From Fluviibacter sp964498255 (GTDB lineage Bacteria; Pseudomonadota; Gammaproteobacteria; Burkholderiales; Rhodocyclaceae), in the NCBI GenBank assembly GCA_964498255.1, contig CAZCGW010000002.1, positions 1 to 64,000 of the forward strand: a stretch of DNA of 64,000 bases, written 5' to 3'. This document shows positions 16,929 through 27,886 of the stretch, in pieces. The notes beneath the pieces were generated by a model. The model saw only the letters and a program-made list of their open reading frames with translations. It was not told the origin of the DNA and did no database searches. The stretch's first letter is position 1, and every line of letters begins with the position of its first letter. The position numbers and the translations under genes were made by a program.

Positions 16929-19900
16929 TCATGGTGATTTTGTGTTGGTAGGGGCTGGCGCCGCTGATGGATTGGCGGACGGGTCATTGGTTGGCATGAC
17001 AGCAGAACCAATCTCAGATACTACCTTGCCGGGCAAATCTACCGCTGCCTTGCCCGTTTTGACAACCTCTGTTGCCAAGGACTCTTTATCTACCAAGGGA
17101 TCAGACCAAGTTCCTGTTATGTGATACTTAAAAGAGAAGACTTTGCCCAAAGGATCGCCAAGTACTTTTTGCGCAGCTAACGTCACGGCACCTGCTATTG
17201 GGTTGAGTACCGTTACACCCAGCGCAACACTATTACTCAATGCCGGCCGTACTGTAACGACAACATCCTGCGTCTGATTGGCCAGGTTTGTTTCTCCACT
17301 CATCAAAACAACGGCAGATGGCGTATCCATTTCAAGATCCGAGGTCTTCATAAGGCCATCACGGATATCAAATCGGCCCTGAATCGACTCGAAGGCCAGC
17401 CCCTCGCTAAAGATGTCACGAAAATCCAGTGAGAAACGTTGCGGTAAGGACTGGAGTGATAGCAGACCCAATAACCTTCCGACACCGGGATCCATTTTTA
17501 CAAACTGGCCATCCTTAGCAGACATCTTAAAGTTGCCGGACAATTTTGCCGGCTCAAACCCGAACGGAAAACCGAATGGGGCTGATGGCCAACTCACCTG
17601 GCCTTCCATACTGGCAACCCCACGTTTTACCGTACCGGGAAAACCCAGCTTAGTCAGCAAATTCCCAACTTGCGGACTATTGAGCTTGAAGTCCATTGAT
17701 GTGAGATTGACTGGCGCATTGGATTTCCCTGCTTGCACCACCCAGTTTAATCGGCCATTGAATTTAAGATCCGGCCCTTCTAACAGAAACGGATCAATCC
17801 GCCATGACTGGTTTTGCCCAACTTTCTGATTGCGAGCTCGAAAACTCAACTTGCCCCAAGGCTTACCTTGCCAGAACAACTCATCTACTTTGAATGATAA
17901 ATCAGGCAGCGAATCAATTTCCTGCTTCACGGTTGACGAAGTGCCAGGCTGCGTATCTGTTGCCTCCGTAAGATCCAACTTGGTCAAATGACCTTGTAGC
18001 AACCCACGATCTCCACCCTCAACGGTACCCGATGGATACCATGCGATCTGACCTTGAATCTCACGGCTGCCTACCTGAATTGACGTGTGGTCTGCCCCTG
18101 TCTGTAGATTCGCTTTAAAGTCCTGGAATTTGCGGCCAAAAGCCTTAACAACCGGCGCTCTTACTGTAATAGCCAATGGCGCCCTCGTTATCCGGCGTGA
18201 TGCTGTTGCGCTAGCCTGACGCGTGCTTCCACCCTCCAATGCTTTCAACCAGAAATCCAGATCCACTGGCTTCAAAGATTCAAACTGCAACCCAGGCTGG
18301 TCAGCCATTGCCTGAACCTGCCCCGAACCGAGCAGGACTTTGCCGCGCACGATCTGTCCTTTGGCATTCGCTCCGAGAGTCGCTGAAGCTGCGCCGCCTA
18401 AAGTCATGCGCCAAACCTGGCTAACCGCATCAAGTCCTTTACGCCCTGCCAAAGGAGCGCTCTGCCGGGAGACTGACAATGGCATAACACTGCTTGCACT
18501 CTTATTAAACGGGTCTGGCAGCGATGACGTAACCCCCTTCAAATCGGATGAAAGGCTCAGGTCAACCCTATCACCTTTCATAACCACTTTTGCCTGCCAA
18601 TCAGTTTTACCCGAAAGCTGATCAAAAATTGGCAAATCATAGTGGTGGCGCAAATCTGCCACGTTGGCACGGCCAGTCGCATTAATAATAGCGCCCTTAT
18701 CGTCTGTCGCTATGCGAATAGCCAAAGGCTCACCTGACCACTGCCCTTGCAAATCGTTACTATCGATGGTGCTTTCACTAAACCTGATTGTGCCGTTAAC
18801 GGCATTCACGGGCGGCGCATTCGGCACAACTGCTAATTTGTTACTCACAAAAACATACTGTCCCTGCACTTTGACATCAGATGCATTCAGCATATTTAGA
18901 TTAACGGCAATATCCAGCTTGCCATTGCCTTCGGCGCTCATATCATCCGCAAAGTGATGAATATGATCTGCCAGCGGCGTGTCTTTCAGGAAACTAACTG
19001 CACTAGAGGTTGGGCCCTCTGCCTGACCTGAAATAAGCAGGTGATTCTCATAGGCGCTCACGTCTGCCATATCAGCCTTAATTGCCGAGAATTTCATCCC
19101 GTTGATTTCGCCTTTATTGGCTACAATTTTGATCTGGTTCTGGTTCATGTCAAAACTGGCATCCAGATGCTCCAATGGTGGATACCCATCCGCATACTTT
19201 ACCGTCAGGTTCTTGGTCTTGAATCCGAGATAGAACTTACCTGGCGCCCCCACGGCAGCACTTGAGCCAGGTGCAGCCCCCGCCTCAGGAGATCCATAGG
19301 GCATACCCCAAACCCGACCCGCCATTTCCATACGGAACCCGGAAATGGATCCACCAGAAACCGCGCCCTTGACCCACTTTGAAATATCAGGCGATGCACT
19401 GAGTGGAATATATTTCCAGCCACTTTCTGTCTTCGCGTAATCAAAGACAAGCTTCATATCCACCGTGCCGGCTTTATCCATATCGGATGCTGTCTCACCC
19501 AGGTCGCCAGACCAGGTGCCATTGGCCTCGGCCTGCAGATCCGCGTTACGCAACTGCAAACCTTTTACCTTCACGGCGATCAGATCAACCGTTTTTTTCC
19601 AGCTAATCTGCCCGGTTAATTGCTCCAGGGGCACTTCATTAATCGGCAGCACATTCGGTGCGGCAAGCACGCTGTTCTCGCTATTCAAGATCAGCTTACC
19701 TTCCTGATGCGTCATATCGATCTTGCCACTTAAGCCTTTAACAAACTTCAAACCATCCTCTGAACGAATGGCAATGTCTTTGAAGGCGCCTTGTGCTGAA
19801 TACTCTCTAAGCGAATCGCCGATAACCAGGCCATGCGCCTTGAATTTTTCTAACATACCCGATGGTGCGGCCTTGTCTAACTGCTGACGTAATGTCGTCG

Positions 19901-21068
19901 GGATTGGCGCCGACTCGATCACGCCTCTTAAACGCCCAAGATCAAGTCGTGTAGCTCGGAACGTTAGATCCTGCGTTTGCTTTTCATCGGCAAAACCGAG
20001 GACTTGTTTAACAAACAAATCGGTTGGCGGTTCCGTTTTTCCAGCTGCATCCGTATAGGTAAGACCATCCAGCTTTAACTGCTGACTCTTGCCATCAGCC
20101 TGTCGATGAAATTCAATCTCGGATGAAAATCGTTTTATCTGGAGCGGCTTAATACCAGGGGCTAGCTGCGCCTTCATATCCATGACGGCGATTGCACCAT
20201 CAATCTGCGTCAGATCCACACCGGTTGCAGAAATTGCTATATCTACATCAGCCTTACCTGACGCAATAGGCACGGGATAGTCAACCCAAGTGGACCAACC
20301 GGCCAAATCAATTTCTTTGGTTTTGAAAGCGATCTTTGATTGCCAGGTGGCCCATTCACTAAAGCTGCGGCCAGTCCATTCCGCCCGCACACCTAGAGAC
20401 TTTCCCAGCGCAGCCGGCGGCGTCAATGCAATATCCAGTTGGTGCTGCGCACCTCGACTATCCAAACGCAAAGAAACATCCGCGAGATTTAATGTCGGTG
20501 CACGACGCAAGCCATCAGACCAGGCCACTTTGTCACTACGCAGGTTAACTTCACCCTGCTCCAGCAACGCATCGACCCGGAAATCGCCACCGCCATCGAG
20601 CGGCAACCCGGACAAAAACAAATGACCTTCCGCATCCCGACGAAAATCCAGACTTGGCGTCTCAACGGTCAACGAACGAAACCCCAGGCGACCCGCCAGC
20701 AAAGGTAACCAGGCAATTTCAGCATTAACCTGACTTAACTTAACTGCTGGCTGGTGTTTCCCATCAAACACCACCACGTCACTTAGTGCAAAACGCGGAT
20801 GGAAGTGTGCCCAACCGCCCGACATCTGACCCACTTCAACCTTTAGGCCCAGCGCCTTACCAACAGCATCTGCCAAGGGGTCACGATAATCATCCAACCG
20901 AGGAAACAACCAGAATTGCAACACGCAGGCGGCAACCACCCATAAGCCAACTGCAGCAGCCAACAAGCTGCCAACCATTCTACGAAACCATCGGCGCGCA
21001 ACCAGTTCCCGAATACCTTGTAACGGGATCGCAAAGAGGCCTGTCGAACGTTTAATTAATTGGCGCAA
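16929..21068 (-). CDS. yhdP: YhdP-family AsmA-like envelope protein
   Basis: A 1379-residue protein with one N-terminal membrane helix (about residues 30-55) and a long periplasmic beta-rich body. The C-terminal family end includes DGQFVKMDPGVGRLLGLLSLQSLPQR, which has the AsmA/TamB signature. Relatives form a bridge for phospholipid movement to the outer membrane. The tail after about residue 1345 is Pro/Ala/Thr-rich and disordered. First gene of yhdP-nit-tldD, divergent from glnE. Confidence 0.88.
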   Translation of the reverse strand: MRQLIKRSTGLFAIPLQGIRELVARRWFRRMVGSLLAAAVGLWVVAACVLQFWLFPRLDDYRDPLADAVGKALGLKVEVGQMSGGWAHFHPRFALSDVVVFDGKHQPAVKLSQVNAEIAWLPLLAGRLGFRSLTVETPSLDFRRDAEGHLFLSGLPLDGGGDFRVDALLEQGEVNLRSDKVAWSDGLRRAPTLNLADVSLRLDSRGAQHQLDIALTPPAALGKSLGVRAEWTGRSFSEWATWQSKIAFKTKEIDLAGWSTWVDYPVPIASGKADVDIAISATGVDLTQIDGAIAVMDMKAQLAPGIKPLQIKRFSSEIEFHRQADGKSQQLKLDGLTYTDAAGKTEPPTDLFVKQVLGFADEKQTQDLTFRATRLDLGRLRGVIESAPIPTTLRQQLDKAAPSGMLEKFKAHGLVIGDSLREYSAQGAFKDIAIRSEDGLKFVKGLSGKIDMTHQEGKLILNSENSVLAAPNVLPINEVPLEQLTGQISWKKTVDLIAVKVKGLQLRNADLQAEANGTWSGDLGETASDMDKAGTVDMKLVFDYAKTESGWKYIPLSASPDISKWVKGAVSGGSISGFRMEMAGRVWGMPYGSPEAGAAPGSSAAVGAPGKFYLGFKTKNLTVKYADGYPPLEHLDASFDMNQNQIKIVANKGEINGMKFSAIKADMADVSAYENHLLISGQAEGPTSSAVSFLKDTPLADHIHHFADDMSAEGNGKLDIAVNLNMLNASDVKVQGQYVFVSNKLAVVPNAPPVNAVNGTIRFSESTIDSNDLQGQWSGEPLAIRIATDDKGAIINATGRANVADLRHHYDLPIFDQLSGKTDWQAKVVMKGDRVDLSLSSDLKGVTSSLPDPFNKSASSVMPLSVSRQSAPLAGRKGLDAVSQVWRMTLGGAASATLGANAKGQIVRGKVLLGSGQVQAMADQPGLQFESLKPVDLDFWLKALEGGSTRQASATASRRITRAPLAITVRAPVVKAFGRKFQDFKANLQTGADHTSIQVGSREIQGQIAWYPSGTVEGGDRGLLQGHLTKLDLTEATDTQPGTSSTVKQEIDSLPDLSFKVDELFWQGKPWGKLSFRARNQKVGQNQSWRIDPFLLEGPDLKFNGRLNWVVQAGKSNAPVNLTSMDFKLNSPQVGNLLTKLGFPGTVKRGVASMEGQVSWPSAPFGFPFGFEPAKLSGNFKMSAKDGQFVKMDPGVGRLLGLLSLQSLPQRFSLDFRDIFSEGLAFESIQGRFDIRDGLMKTSDLEMDTPSAVVLMSGETNLANQTQDVVVTVRPALSNSVALGVTVLNPIAGAVTLAAQKVLGDPLGKVFSFKYHITGTWSDPLVDKESLATEVVKTGKAAVDLPGKVVSEIGSAVMPTNDPSANPSAAPAPTNTKSP

Positions 21069-21209
21069 TGAAACTACCGCTTAGAAGTAAAAAGGGATTA
21101 ATTTGTGCAAACTGCCACCTATGATGGACCACGGCGCTGCTTAGTGCCACAATTTTAACCGAAGCCTTAGCCCCCCATCTATTAACCGCACGTATCTGAA
21201 CGAAATCTT

Positions 21210-23993
21210 ATGAATCACCCACTATCAGCCATTCCCGAGGCCCTTCAGACGCATAAAACACCGGTTTTGGATCAACCTTTCAGCGAACGGCTCGCCTACG
21301 CCAGACGCCACAGCCGTTATCTTGATCAATTGCTTATTGCACGTCCCGAGATTATCGAATGGCTTTCTGGTTTTGAAGGCAAAGCACTCTCGGCCGATGA
21401 CCTGAAAGACTTTCTCGAGTCATCAATCGCTACATCCGGGGAAACAGCGGATGACTCCCTCTTACGCAAAGGATTACGACAGCTCAGACAGCGAGTCATG
21501 GCGCACCTCATCGTGCGAGATATCGCTGATGGCGCCTCATTAGCAGAAATTGTCGAAACAATGACCGTTCTGGCTGATGTCACCACGTTGTTTGCGCTCG
21601 ATCATTTACACATTGATTTATCAACGCGGTATGGCAACCCTATTGGTAGCAATGGCGAAGCGCAACACCTCGCCATTATCGGGATGGGAAAACTAGGCGG
21701 GCGTGAGCTGAATGTTTCCTCTGACGTAGATTACATTTTTGTTTATCCCGAAGAGGGTGAGACCTCTGGCCGCGAAGACGGCGGAGGGAAAATTGACAGC
21801 TACGATTTCTTTACGCGCCTTGGCAAGCGGCTCATCGCCAGCTTGAATGACCTAACGGAAGATGGACAGGTATTCCGTGTTGACATGCGACTACGTCCTA
21901 ACGGCGACTCTGGCCCGTTAGTATGCTCTAGTGACATGCTCGAAAATTATTTCATTACGCAGGGTCGGGAGTGGGAACGCTATGCCTGGATCAAGGCACG
22001 CGTCATGAATGAAACAGATGCGGCCTGCGCACCCGCCATGACCACAGATGTCGCCAAACCTTTTATTTATCGCAAATACCTAGACTTCGGCGCAATCAAT
22101 GCCATGCGGGCATTACATGCGCAAATTCGTCAGGAAGTCACCCGTAAAGATCGTGTCGAACACATCAAACTCGGCCCCGGCGGCATTCGTGAAATCGAAT
22201 TTATCGCCCAGGTATTCCAGCTGATTCGTGGTGGACGAGACAGTGCTCTGCAAATCCGCCCGACACTGCTTGTTCTTAATCGTCTTGGAAACAGTGGACA
22301 TCTTGCAACTGAGGACGTAAGCACTCTCACCCAGGCCTACGTTTTCCTGCGTCGCCTTGAGCATCGCTTGCAATATCTGGATGATGCCCAGACACACATG
22401 TTGCCTGACTCACCTGAAGATCGTGCATTACTTGCCGAAAGCATGGGTTTTGCATCGTGGGATGATCTCTATGCTGCACTGAATGCGCACCGAGTCATTG
22501 TTAGCAAGCATTTCCATGCGGTTTTTGCCGATCCCAACGACAATCATGCAACACAACCGCTGCAAGACATCTGGCTCGGCAATGCTAATGCCGAACAAGC
22601 TCACGAGCGTCTATCCGGGTTGGGTTACCAGGATACAAGCGCGATCCTTGAGCGCATACAACGCCTGACACACGCTGGACGCTACCAGCAGCTTCCGGCA
22701 TCGAACCGTGAACGTCTTGATGCTGCTGCTTGTAGCCTGATGTCTTTGGCTGTTAAGACAACGACGCCCGATGCAGCGCTATTGCGCGGCCTCGACTTTC
22801 TGGAATCCATTTCCGGGCGAGGTGCCTACCTAGCGTTGCTGCAACAGTATCCACAAGCTCTGCGGCGTGTAGCGGATCTTGTGGGGGCCTCCAGCTGGGG
22901 CGCCCAGTTCCTAACCCGGCATCCATTGCTCCTGGACGAACTTCTGGATCAACGCCTGCTTGATACCGCGACAGACTTCGACGCCTATCGACACGAGCTC
23001 GATTGCGCTCTCGCCGAAGCCAATGACGACATGGAAGTCGAGATGAATATTTTGCGTGAAATGCACCACGCACAACTATTCAGGCTCCTAATCCAGGATC
23101 TGGCAGGTTTACACACCCTGGAGCGCATTTCAGACTTTTTGTCCGAACTGGCAGACATCATTGTAGATCGCACCATCGGGCTCGTTTGGAGAAAGCTGAA
23201 CAAACGCCATACTGATACGCCGCACTTTGCCGTTATCGGCTACGGCAAGCTCGGTGGCAAAGAATTGGGATACGGTTCAGATCTGGATGTCGTTTATCTT
23301 TATGACGATGCCGATCCTGATGCAGCGCAAACCTATATGCGTCTGGGTCAGCGTCTGACCACATGGTTATCTTCGCAAACATCATCGGGCATTATCTATG
23401 AAATCGATACACGCCTGCGCCCTAATGGCGAGTCCGGCATGTTGGCCATTAGCCTCGATGGTTTCCGCGAATACGAAGAAAAATCTGCATGGGTGTGGGA
23501 GCACCAGGCGCTAACCCGTGCGCGCTTTGTGGCTGGCGATAGCGCACTCGGAGAACGCTTCGAACAATTGCGCCGCGACATCCTCTGCAAAGAACGAAAT
23601 ATCGACGAATTAAGGTCTGAGGTTATCGCCATGCGCCAGAAAATGTTTGATGCGCATGGCGCCATCAAACCCGGCGCATTTGATTTAAAGCAGGACCCCG
23701 GCGGCATCATCGATGTGGAGTTCATCGTTCAGTTTCTGATCCTCGCGCATGCGCACACGTATCCGAATCTCACCGACAACTTGGGCAATATAGCACTACT
23801 CAATCGTGCAGCAGAACACAAACTCATTGATCAGAAACTCTCTGAATCTGTGCAATCGGCGTATCGGGAATACAGACGCTTACAGCACGCCAATCGTTTA
23901 AACGACGACCCTAAAGCCAAGCTGCCTATTACCCCTAATTTGCAAACTCATATTGAGGCTGTGCTGGCACTGAAACAACAGGTTTTTGGTTAA
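21210..23993 (+). CDS. glnE: Bifunctional glutamine synthetase adenylyltransferase/deadenylase
   Basis: A 927-residue enzyme that adenylylates and de-adenylylates glutamine synthetase in response to PII and glutamine. Two nucleotidyltransferase domains are visible: the first around GMGKLGGRELNVSSDVDYIF (about residue 155) and the second around GYGKLGGKELGYGSDLDVVY (about 680). Each is followed by a helical GlnD-PII-uridylyltransferase-like segment (GPGGIREIEFIAQ and DPGGIIDVEFIVQ). Length is normal. Confidence 0.96.
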   Translation: MNHPLSAIPEALQTHKTPVLDQPFSERLAYARRHSRYLDQLLIARPEIIEWLSGFEGKALSADDLKDFLESSIATSGETADDSLLRKGLRQLRQRVMAHLIVRDIADGASLAEIVETMTVLADVTTLFALDHLHIDLSTRYGNPIGSNGEAQHLAIIGMGKLGGRELNVSSDVDYIFVYPEEGETSGREDGGGKIDSYDFFTRLGKRLIASLNDLTEDGQVFRVDMRLRPNGDSGPLVCSSDMLENYFITQGREWERYAWIKARVMNETDAACAPAMTTDVAKPFIYRKYLDFGAINAMRALHAQIRQEVTRKDRVEHIKLGPGGIREIEFIAQVFQLIRGGRDSALQIRPTLLVLNRLGNSGHLATEDVSTLTQAYVFLRRLEHRLQYLDDAQTHMLPDSPEDRALLAESMGFASWDDLYAALNAHRVIVSKHFHAVFADPNDNHATQPLQDIWLGNANAEQAHERLSGLGYQDTSAILERIQRLTHAGRYQQLPASNRERLDAAACSLMSLAVKTTTPDAALLRGLDFLESISGRGAYLALLQQYPQALRRVADLVGASSWGAQFLTRHPLLLDELLDQRLLDTATDFDAYRHELDCALAEANDDMEVEMNILREMHHAQLFRLLIQDLAGLHTLERISDFLSELADIIVDRTIGLVWRKLNKRHTDTPHFAVIGYGKLGGKELGYGSDLDVVYLYDDADPDAAQTYMRLGQRLTTWLSSQTSSGIIYEIDTRLRPNGESGMLAISLDGFREYEEKSAWVWEHQALTRARFVAGDSALGERFEQLRRDILCKERNIDELRSEVIAMRQKMFDAHGAIKPGAFDLKQDPGGIIDVEFIVQFLILAHAHTYPNLTDNLGNIALLNRAAEHKLIDQKLSESVQSAYREYRRLQHANRLNDDPKAKLPITPNLQTHIEAVLALKQQVFG

Positions 23994-24001
23994 ACAATGA
24001 C

Positions 24002-25288
24002 CTAGCTGCTTTCTTTAAGCTGCGCCTCTACCCAGAGGTTGCGGCAGGCAGTTTCGCGAATAAAGAAGGCAGCAACTAGGCCAAAGAAAGCCAGCGCAAC
24101 CACAATCGTCAGCCCGAATCTGAAATCGTCCAGCGTGTAAACACGCACACCGTTAACTGTATCTCCAAGCCAAACCATATCCATCAGCACTCCCACGAGT
24201 GGCTGCATGAGCGCGGCCCCAAAAAAACCGCCCACATTAGCAATCGACGTTGACATCCCAGCCAACTGCGGTGGATTAACCTCTTTCGCGCAAGCCCAGG
24301 TCAGACTAAACCCAGCCGTGCTGAAACCCATCAGAAAACATAAGGGCATCGTCAGGGCTGCGCCTAGTTGGCCGCCCCACCACCACACGAACCAGATCGC
24401 ACAATAGACAGCACTGGCAAAAACCAATATTGATTTGCGTTGGCGCAAACGGTCTGAAAGGATGCCAAGCACCAGACACCCGATGGCAAAGCCTGCATAC
24501 ATCAGGGAAAGGTGCGTGGCTGCCATGTTACGCGTGTAGCCGTGCACTTGCGTTAGGTACGGCATCGCCCAGAGTCCGGCAAAAGTGAAATAACTACCGC
24601 AAAGCCCCAGGTTGGTTAAAGCCGGCGCCCAGGTCAGGCGGTTACGAAGCACTGACAACAAGCCGCCCATGACAACAGTACGGTCTACTTTTACGCCACC
24701 CATCGCCACACTACTACGCATCATCGCCCAAGACAGGGTGCCCAATATTAGTGAAGCAACAGCTACCGCCACAAAAACATTACGCCACCCGAGCTCGGTT
24801 GCAGCGAATGCCAAAGGCACGCCCGCCATCACGGAGCCAATATTCCCAACAAACACCCCCAATCCTGTCAATGAGGCGAAGCGTCGCTCTTCAAAACTGA
24901 GGGCAATAATCTTCAGCATGGCAATAAAAGTGACTGACACGCCCAATCCAACCAGCGTTCTGCCAATCAAGGCATGCGTGAGCGTTTCGGCCAGACCAAA
25001 CCAGAGACTACCGATAAAAGAAACGATACCGCCCAACAGGATAATCCGACGAGGTCCCAGCGTATCAACCAATACGCCGGTCGGCACCTGCATCAGGGTA
25101 TAGACATAAAAATAGGTAGCCGCCAGCACACCCAGCGAGGCAGCCGTAGTGTCGAATGCCAGTGATAAATCCTGTGCAATCGATGCCGGTGCAAATCGCT
25201 GAAAGAACGACAGCGTATACGCTGCCATGACCACCGCTAAAATTACCGTCGCCTGACGGGTTGTCGATGTGCCCGAACCCGGTTTCAT
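24002..25288 (-). CDS. MFS transporter
   Basis: A 428-residue protein with about twelve hydrophobic helices and the MFS motif A-like loop GVLVDTLGPRRIILLGG after helix 2 and LSDRLRQRKS after helix 8. Substrate is unknown. It starts four bases after dut and so is probably last in coaBC-dut-MFS; it ends convergently against glnE. Confidence 0.88.
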   Translation of the reverse strand: MKPGSGTSTTRQATVILAVVMAAYTLSFFQRFAPASIAQDLSLAFDTTAASLGVLAATYFYVYTLMQVPTGVLVDTLGPRRIILLGGIVSFIGSLWFGLAETLTHALIGRTLVGLGVSVTFIAMLKIIALSFEERRFASLTGLGVFVGNIGSVMAGVPLAFAATELGWRNVFVAVAVASLILGTLSWAMMRSSVAMGGVKVDRTVVMGGLLSVLRNRLTWAPALTNLGLCGSYFTFAGLWAMPYLTQVHGYTRNMAATHLSLMYAGFAIGCLVLGILSDRLRQRKSILVFASAVYCAIWFVWWWGGQLGAALTMPLCFLMGFSTAGFSLTWACAKEVNPPQLAGMSTSIANVGGFFGAALMQPLVGVLMDMVWLGDTVNGVRVYTLDDFRFGLTIVVALAFFGLVAAFFIRETACRNLWVEAQLKESS

Positions 25289-25291
25289 GAC

Positions 25292-25741
25292 TTACTGTTT
25301 ACCGGTACTACCAAAACCACCTTCGGCCCGGCTGCTTTCTGTGAAAGCATCAACAATATTCATGGAGACCTGAAGCACCGGAAACACAACAAGCTGCGCA
25401 ATCCGGTCCAGCGGATTAATTTCAAAGGCGGTGTCACTCCGATTCCACAGAGATACTTTAATCTCACCCTGATAATCCGAGTCAATCAAACCCACCAGGT
25501 TACCCAGCACGATGCCGTGCTTATGCCCTAAACCTGAGCGAGGCAGAATCATCGCCGCCAAACCGGGATCCGCCAGGTGAATGGCAATACCGGAAGGGAT
25601 CAACACGGTTTCGCCCGCATTTATTACCAAAGGCGCCTCGATACAAGCACGCAAATCCAGCCCTGCGGCACCCGGGGTGCCATAAGCGGGTGGGCTATCG
25701 TGCAAACGGGCATCGAGAACACGGACATCAATACGGTGCAT
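25292..25741 (-). CDS. dut: dUTP diphosphatase
   Basis: A 149-residue trimeric dUTPase with motifs GAAGLDLRA, PRSGLGHKHGIVLGNLVGLIDSDYQGE (in parts), RIAQLVVFPV and the C-terminal glycine motif RAEGGFGSTG. It hydrolyses dUTP to dUMP, keeping uracil out of DNA. It sits 12 bases after coaBC, a common arrangement. Confidence 0.97.
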   Translation of the reverse strand: MHRIDVRVLDARLHDSPPAYGTPGAAGLDLRACIEAPLVINAGETVLIPSGIAIHLADPGLAAMILPRSGLGHKHGIVLGNLVGLIDSDYQGEIKVSLWNRSDTAFEINPLDRIAQLVVFPVLQVSMNIVDAFTESSRAEGGFGSTGKQ

Positions 25742-25753
25742 GGTGCTATTCCT

Positions 25754-26980
25754 TTATTGCTTATTGAGGCGTGCCGCCAACTCGTCGACCAACCGTCTAG
25801 CTAATACGGGCTTCGACAGCGGTGGCAACGGATAACGCCCCGAGTCATCGTAAAGCGTGACGCAGTTATCACTCGTACCCAATCCATCACTGACCAGGTT
25901 ACCAATCACCAACGGCAAGCGCTTACGCAAACGTTTGGCCTCGGCATAATCATCCAGATTCTGACTCTCTGCGGCAAAACCGACACAGTATGGGGCTGCG
26001 GGCAAGGATGCCACTTCCGCCAGAATGTCCGGGTTGGGGGCAAGTGAGATCGTACGCCCGCCGTCACTGGCCTCTGATTCCGTTTTCTTCAACTTATGCT
26101 CAGCAACTTCAACAGGACGGTAATCCGCCACGGCTGCTACGCCCACGAACACTTGGGCTTGTGCAATTTCAGCCATAACGGCCTGGCGCATCTGCTCGGC
26201 CGTTTGTACATTAATACGCTTTACGCCGCATGGCGTTGCAAAGGGTACAGGCCCGCTTACCAGCACCACGTCTGCACCTGCCTGCGCAAACGCCCGCGCC
26301 ATCGCAAAACCCATCTGCCCAGAGGACAGGTTGGTGATACCGCGCACGGGATCAATCGGTTCAAAGGTCGGGCCAGCCGTCATTACAATCCTCTTTCCGG
26401 CCAACTGCTTAGCGGTCAAAGCACCAATCACCGCCTCGGCTAACTCACACGATTCCAGCATGCGGCCTTCGCCAGTTTCGCCACAGGCCTGTTCGCCCAC
26501 CCCGGGCCCCCAAATAGCAATGCCATCGTTTTCGAGGAGCTGCCTGTTACGTTGTGTTGCTGGGTTAGACCACATCTGGCGGTTCATTGCCGGCGCAATC
26601 GCTAGCGGACAATCCCTTGCCAGCACAAGCGCCGACAGCAAATCATCAGCCCGACCCTGCGCCACTTTCGCCATAAAATCAGCTGATGCGGGTGCTATCA
26701 CCATCAGATCAGAAGATCGGGTCAGGTCGATATGCGTCATACCGCCACCCTTTTCCGGATCCCAGGCATCCACGGCCACCGGGTTACCGGATAGGGCCTG
26801 AAACGTCAGCGGTGTGACAAAGCGCGTTGCGGCTTCCGTCATGACCACCACCACATCGGCACCTGCTTTTTTGAGCAGACGTACCAATTCCGCGCATTTA
26901 TAGGCAGCAATGCCACCCGTAACGCCCAGCAGAATCTTTTTACCCGTCAATTCGTTCGAAGTTTGCACGCAAACCGTCAT
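25754..26980 (-). CDS. coaBC: Bifunctional phosphopantothenoylcysteine decarboxylase / phosphopantothenate-cysteine ligase
   Basis: A protein of about 408 residues for two coenzyme A steps. The N-terminal flavin-dependent CoaC domain shows GGIAAYKCAELVRLLKKAGA and the active-site APAMNRQMW. The C-terminal CoaB ligase begins near residue 190 with RIVMTAGPTFEPIDPVRGITN. Start ATG 26980 or 26986 cannot be separated by sequence. It is divergent from radC. Confidence 0.95.
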   Translation of the reverse strand: MTVCVQTSNELTGKKILLGVTGGIAAYKCAELVRLLKKAGADVVVVMTEAATRFVTPLTFQALSGNPVAVDAWDPEKGGGMTHIDLTRSSDLMVIAPASADFMAKVAQGRADDLLSALVLARDCPLAIAPAMNRQMWSNPATQRNRQLLENDGIAIWGPGVGEQACGETGEGRMLESCELAEAVIGALTAKQLAGKRIVMTAGPTFEPIDPVRGITNLSSGQMGFAMARAFAQAGADVVLVSGPVPFATPCGVKRINVQTAEQMRQAVMAEIAQAQVFVGVAAVADYRPVEVAEHKLKKTESEASDGGRTISLAPNPDILAEVASLPAAPYCVGFAAESQNLDDYAEAKRLRKRLPLVIGNLVSDGLGTSDNCVTLYDDSGRYPLPPLSKPVLARRLVDELAARLNKQ

Positions 26981-27109
26981 AGCCAAAGCCTTTTTGTTAA
27001 GTATCGCCCTTAGGCGCTCTTGGTTTGGGCTATTCTATCCACATTTAGCTTTCAGGCGGGCAGTTCATCTTTTGACCCGGGCAATTAAACCCAGCAGATA
27101 GAGGTACGC

Positions 27110-27790
27110 ATGAGTTTGACTGATAGACCCAGCAGTGAGCGACCACGCGAAAAGCTCCTGCAACGGGGTCCCGAGTTCCTCTCGGATAGCGAACTGGTCG
27201 CCATACTCTTACGAACCGGACTTCCCGGGCAAGATGCCATTGCCCTGGCGCATGCACTCATTGAACGCTTCGGTGGTTTATACGGGCTATTGTCAGCCCC
27301 ATCGGCGGAACTCACCAAGACTTTGGGGCTCGGTCCGGCTAAAACAGCCCAGCTGATCGCCGTACTGGAACTGGCTCGCCGCACGCTCCGCGAAGAAATG
27401 GCACAGGGCGTTTCCCTCTCGTCTGTCGATAATGTCCGCCGCTATCTGAAACTTAGTCTTGCCAATCGGGAATACGAGGTATTTCATGCACTCTGGCTGG
27501 ATGCCCGCAACCGCTTAATCGCCAGCGAAGAATTGTTTCGCGGCACACTGACGCAAACCAGCGTCTACCCGAGGGAAGTAGTACGTCGCGCCATGTATCA
27601 CAATGCCGCCGCCGTTATCTTCGCCCACAACCACCCCAGCGGCATCGCCGACCCCTCTGGTGCCGATGAACACCTGACAGATGCCTTGCAACAGGCGCTA
27701 AACCTCATTGATGTCAGGCTTCTGGATCACTTTATCGTGGCCGGCCTTACCGAGCCCTACTCATTTAGCGAGCATGGCAAACTGACCTAA
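27110..27790 (+). CDS. radC: RadC-family JAB/MPN-domain protein
   Basis: A 226-residue protein. An N-terminal helix-hairpin-helix-like segment (about 1-95, with ELTKTLGLGPAKTAQL) precedes the JAB domain with the metalloprotease-like motif HNHPSGIADPSGAD. Despite its historic name, a role in DNA repair is not established. It stands alone, between coaBC and rpmB. Confidence 0.93.
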   Translation: MSLTDRPSSERPREKLLQRGPEFLSDSELVAILLRTGLPGQDAIALAHALIERFGGLYGLLSAPSAELTKTLGLGPAKTAQLIAVLELARRTLREEMAQGVSLSSVDNVRRYLKLSLANREYEVFHALWLDARNRLIASEELFRGTLTQTSVYPREVVRRAMYHNAAAVIFAHNHPSGIADPSGADEHLTDALQQALNLIDVRLLDHFIVAGLTEPYSFSEHGKLT

Positions 27791-27821
27791 ATCGCCTAAA
27801 AACGGTCAATCTACGTATTGC

Positions 27822-27851
27822 TTGTCTTTTTTATGGTTTTTGCCTTATAAT
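27822..27851 (+). promoter_or_regulatory. Probable promoter of rpmB-rpmG
   Basis: TTGTCT at 27822-27827 and a perfect TATAAT at 27846-27851 are separated by 18 bases, 35 bases before the rpmB start, with a GC-rich stretch at the expected transcript start. This matches a sigma-70 promoter. Confidence 0.7.
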
Positions 27852-27886
27852 CATCGGCTTTCCGTTTGGGATAACAGGAGTCAATC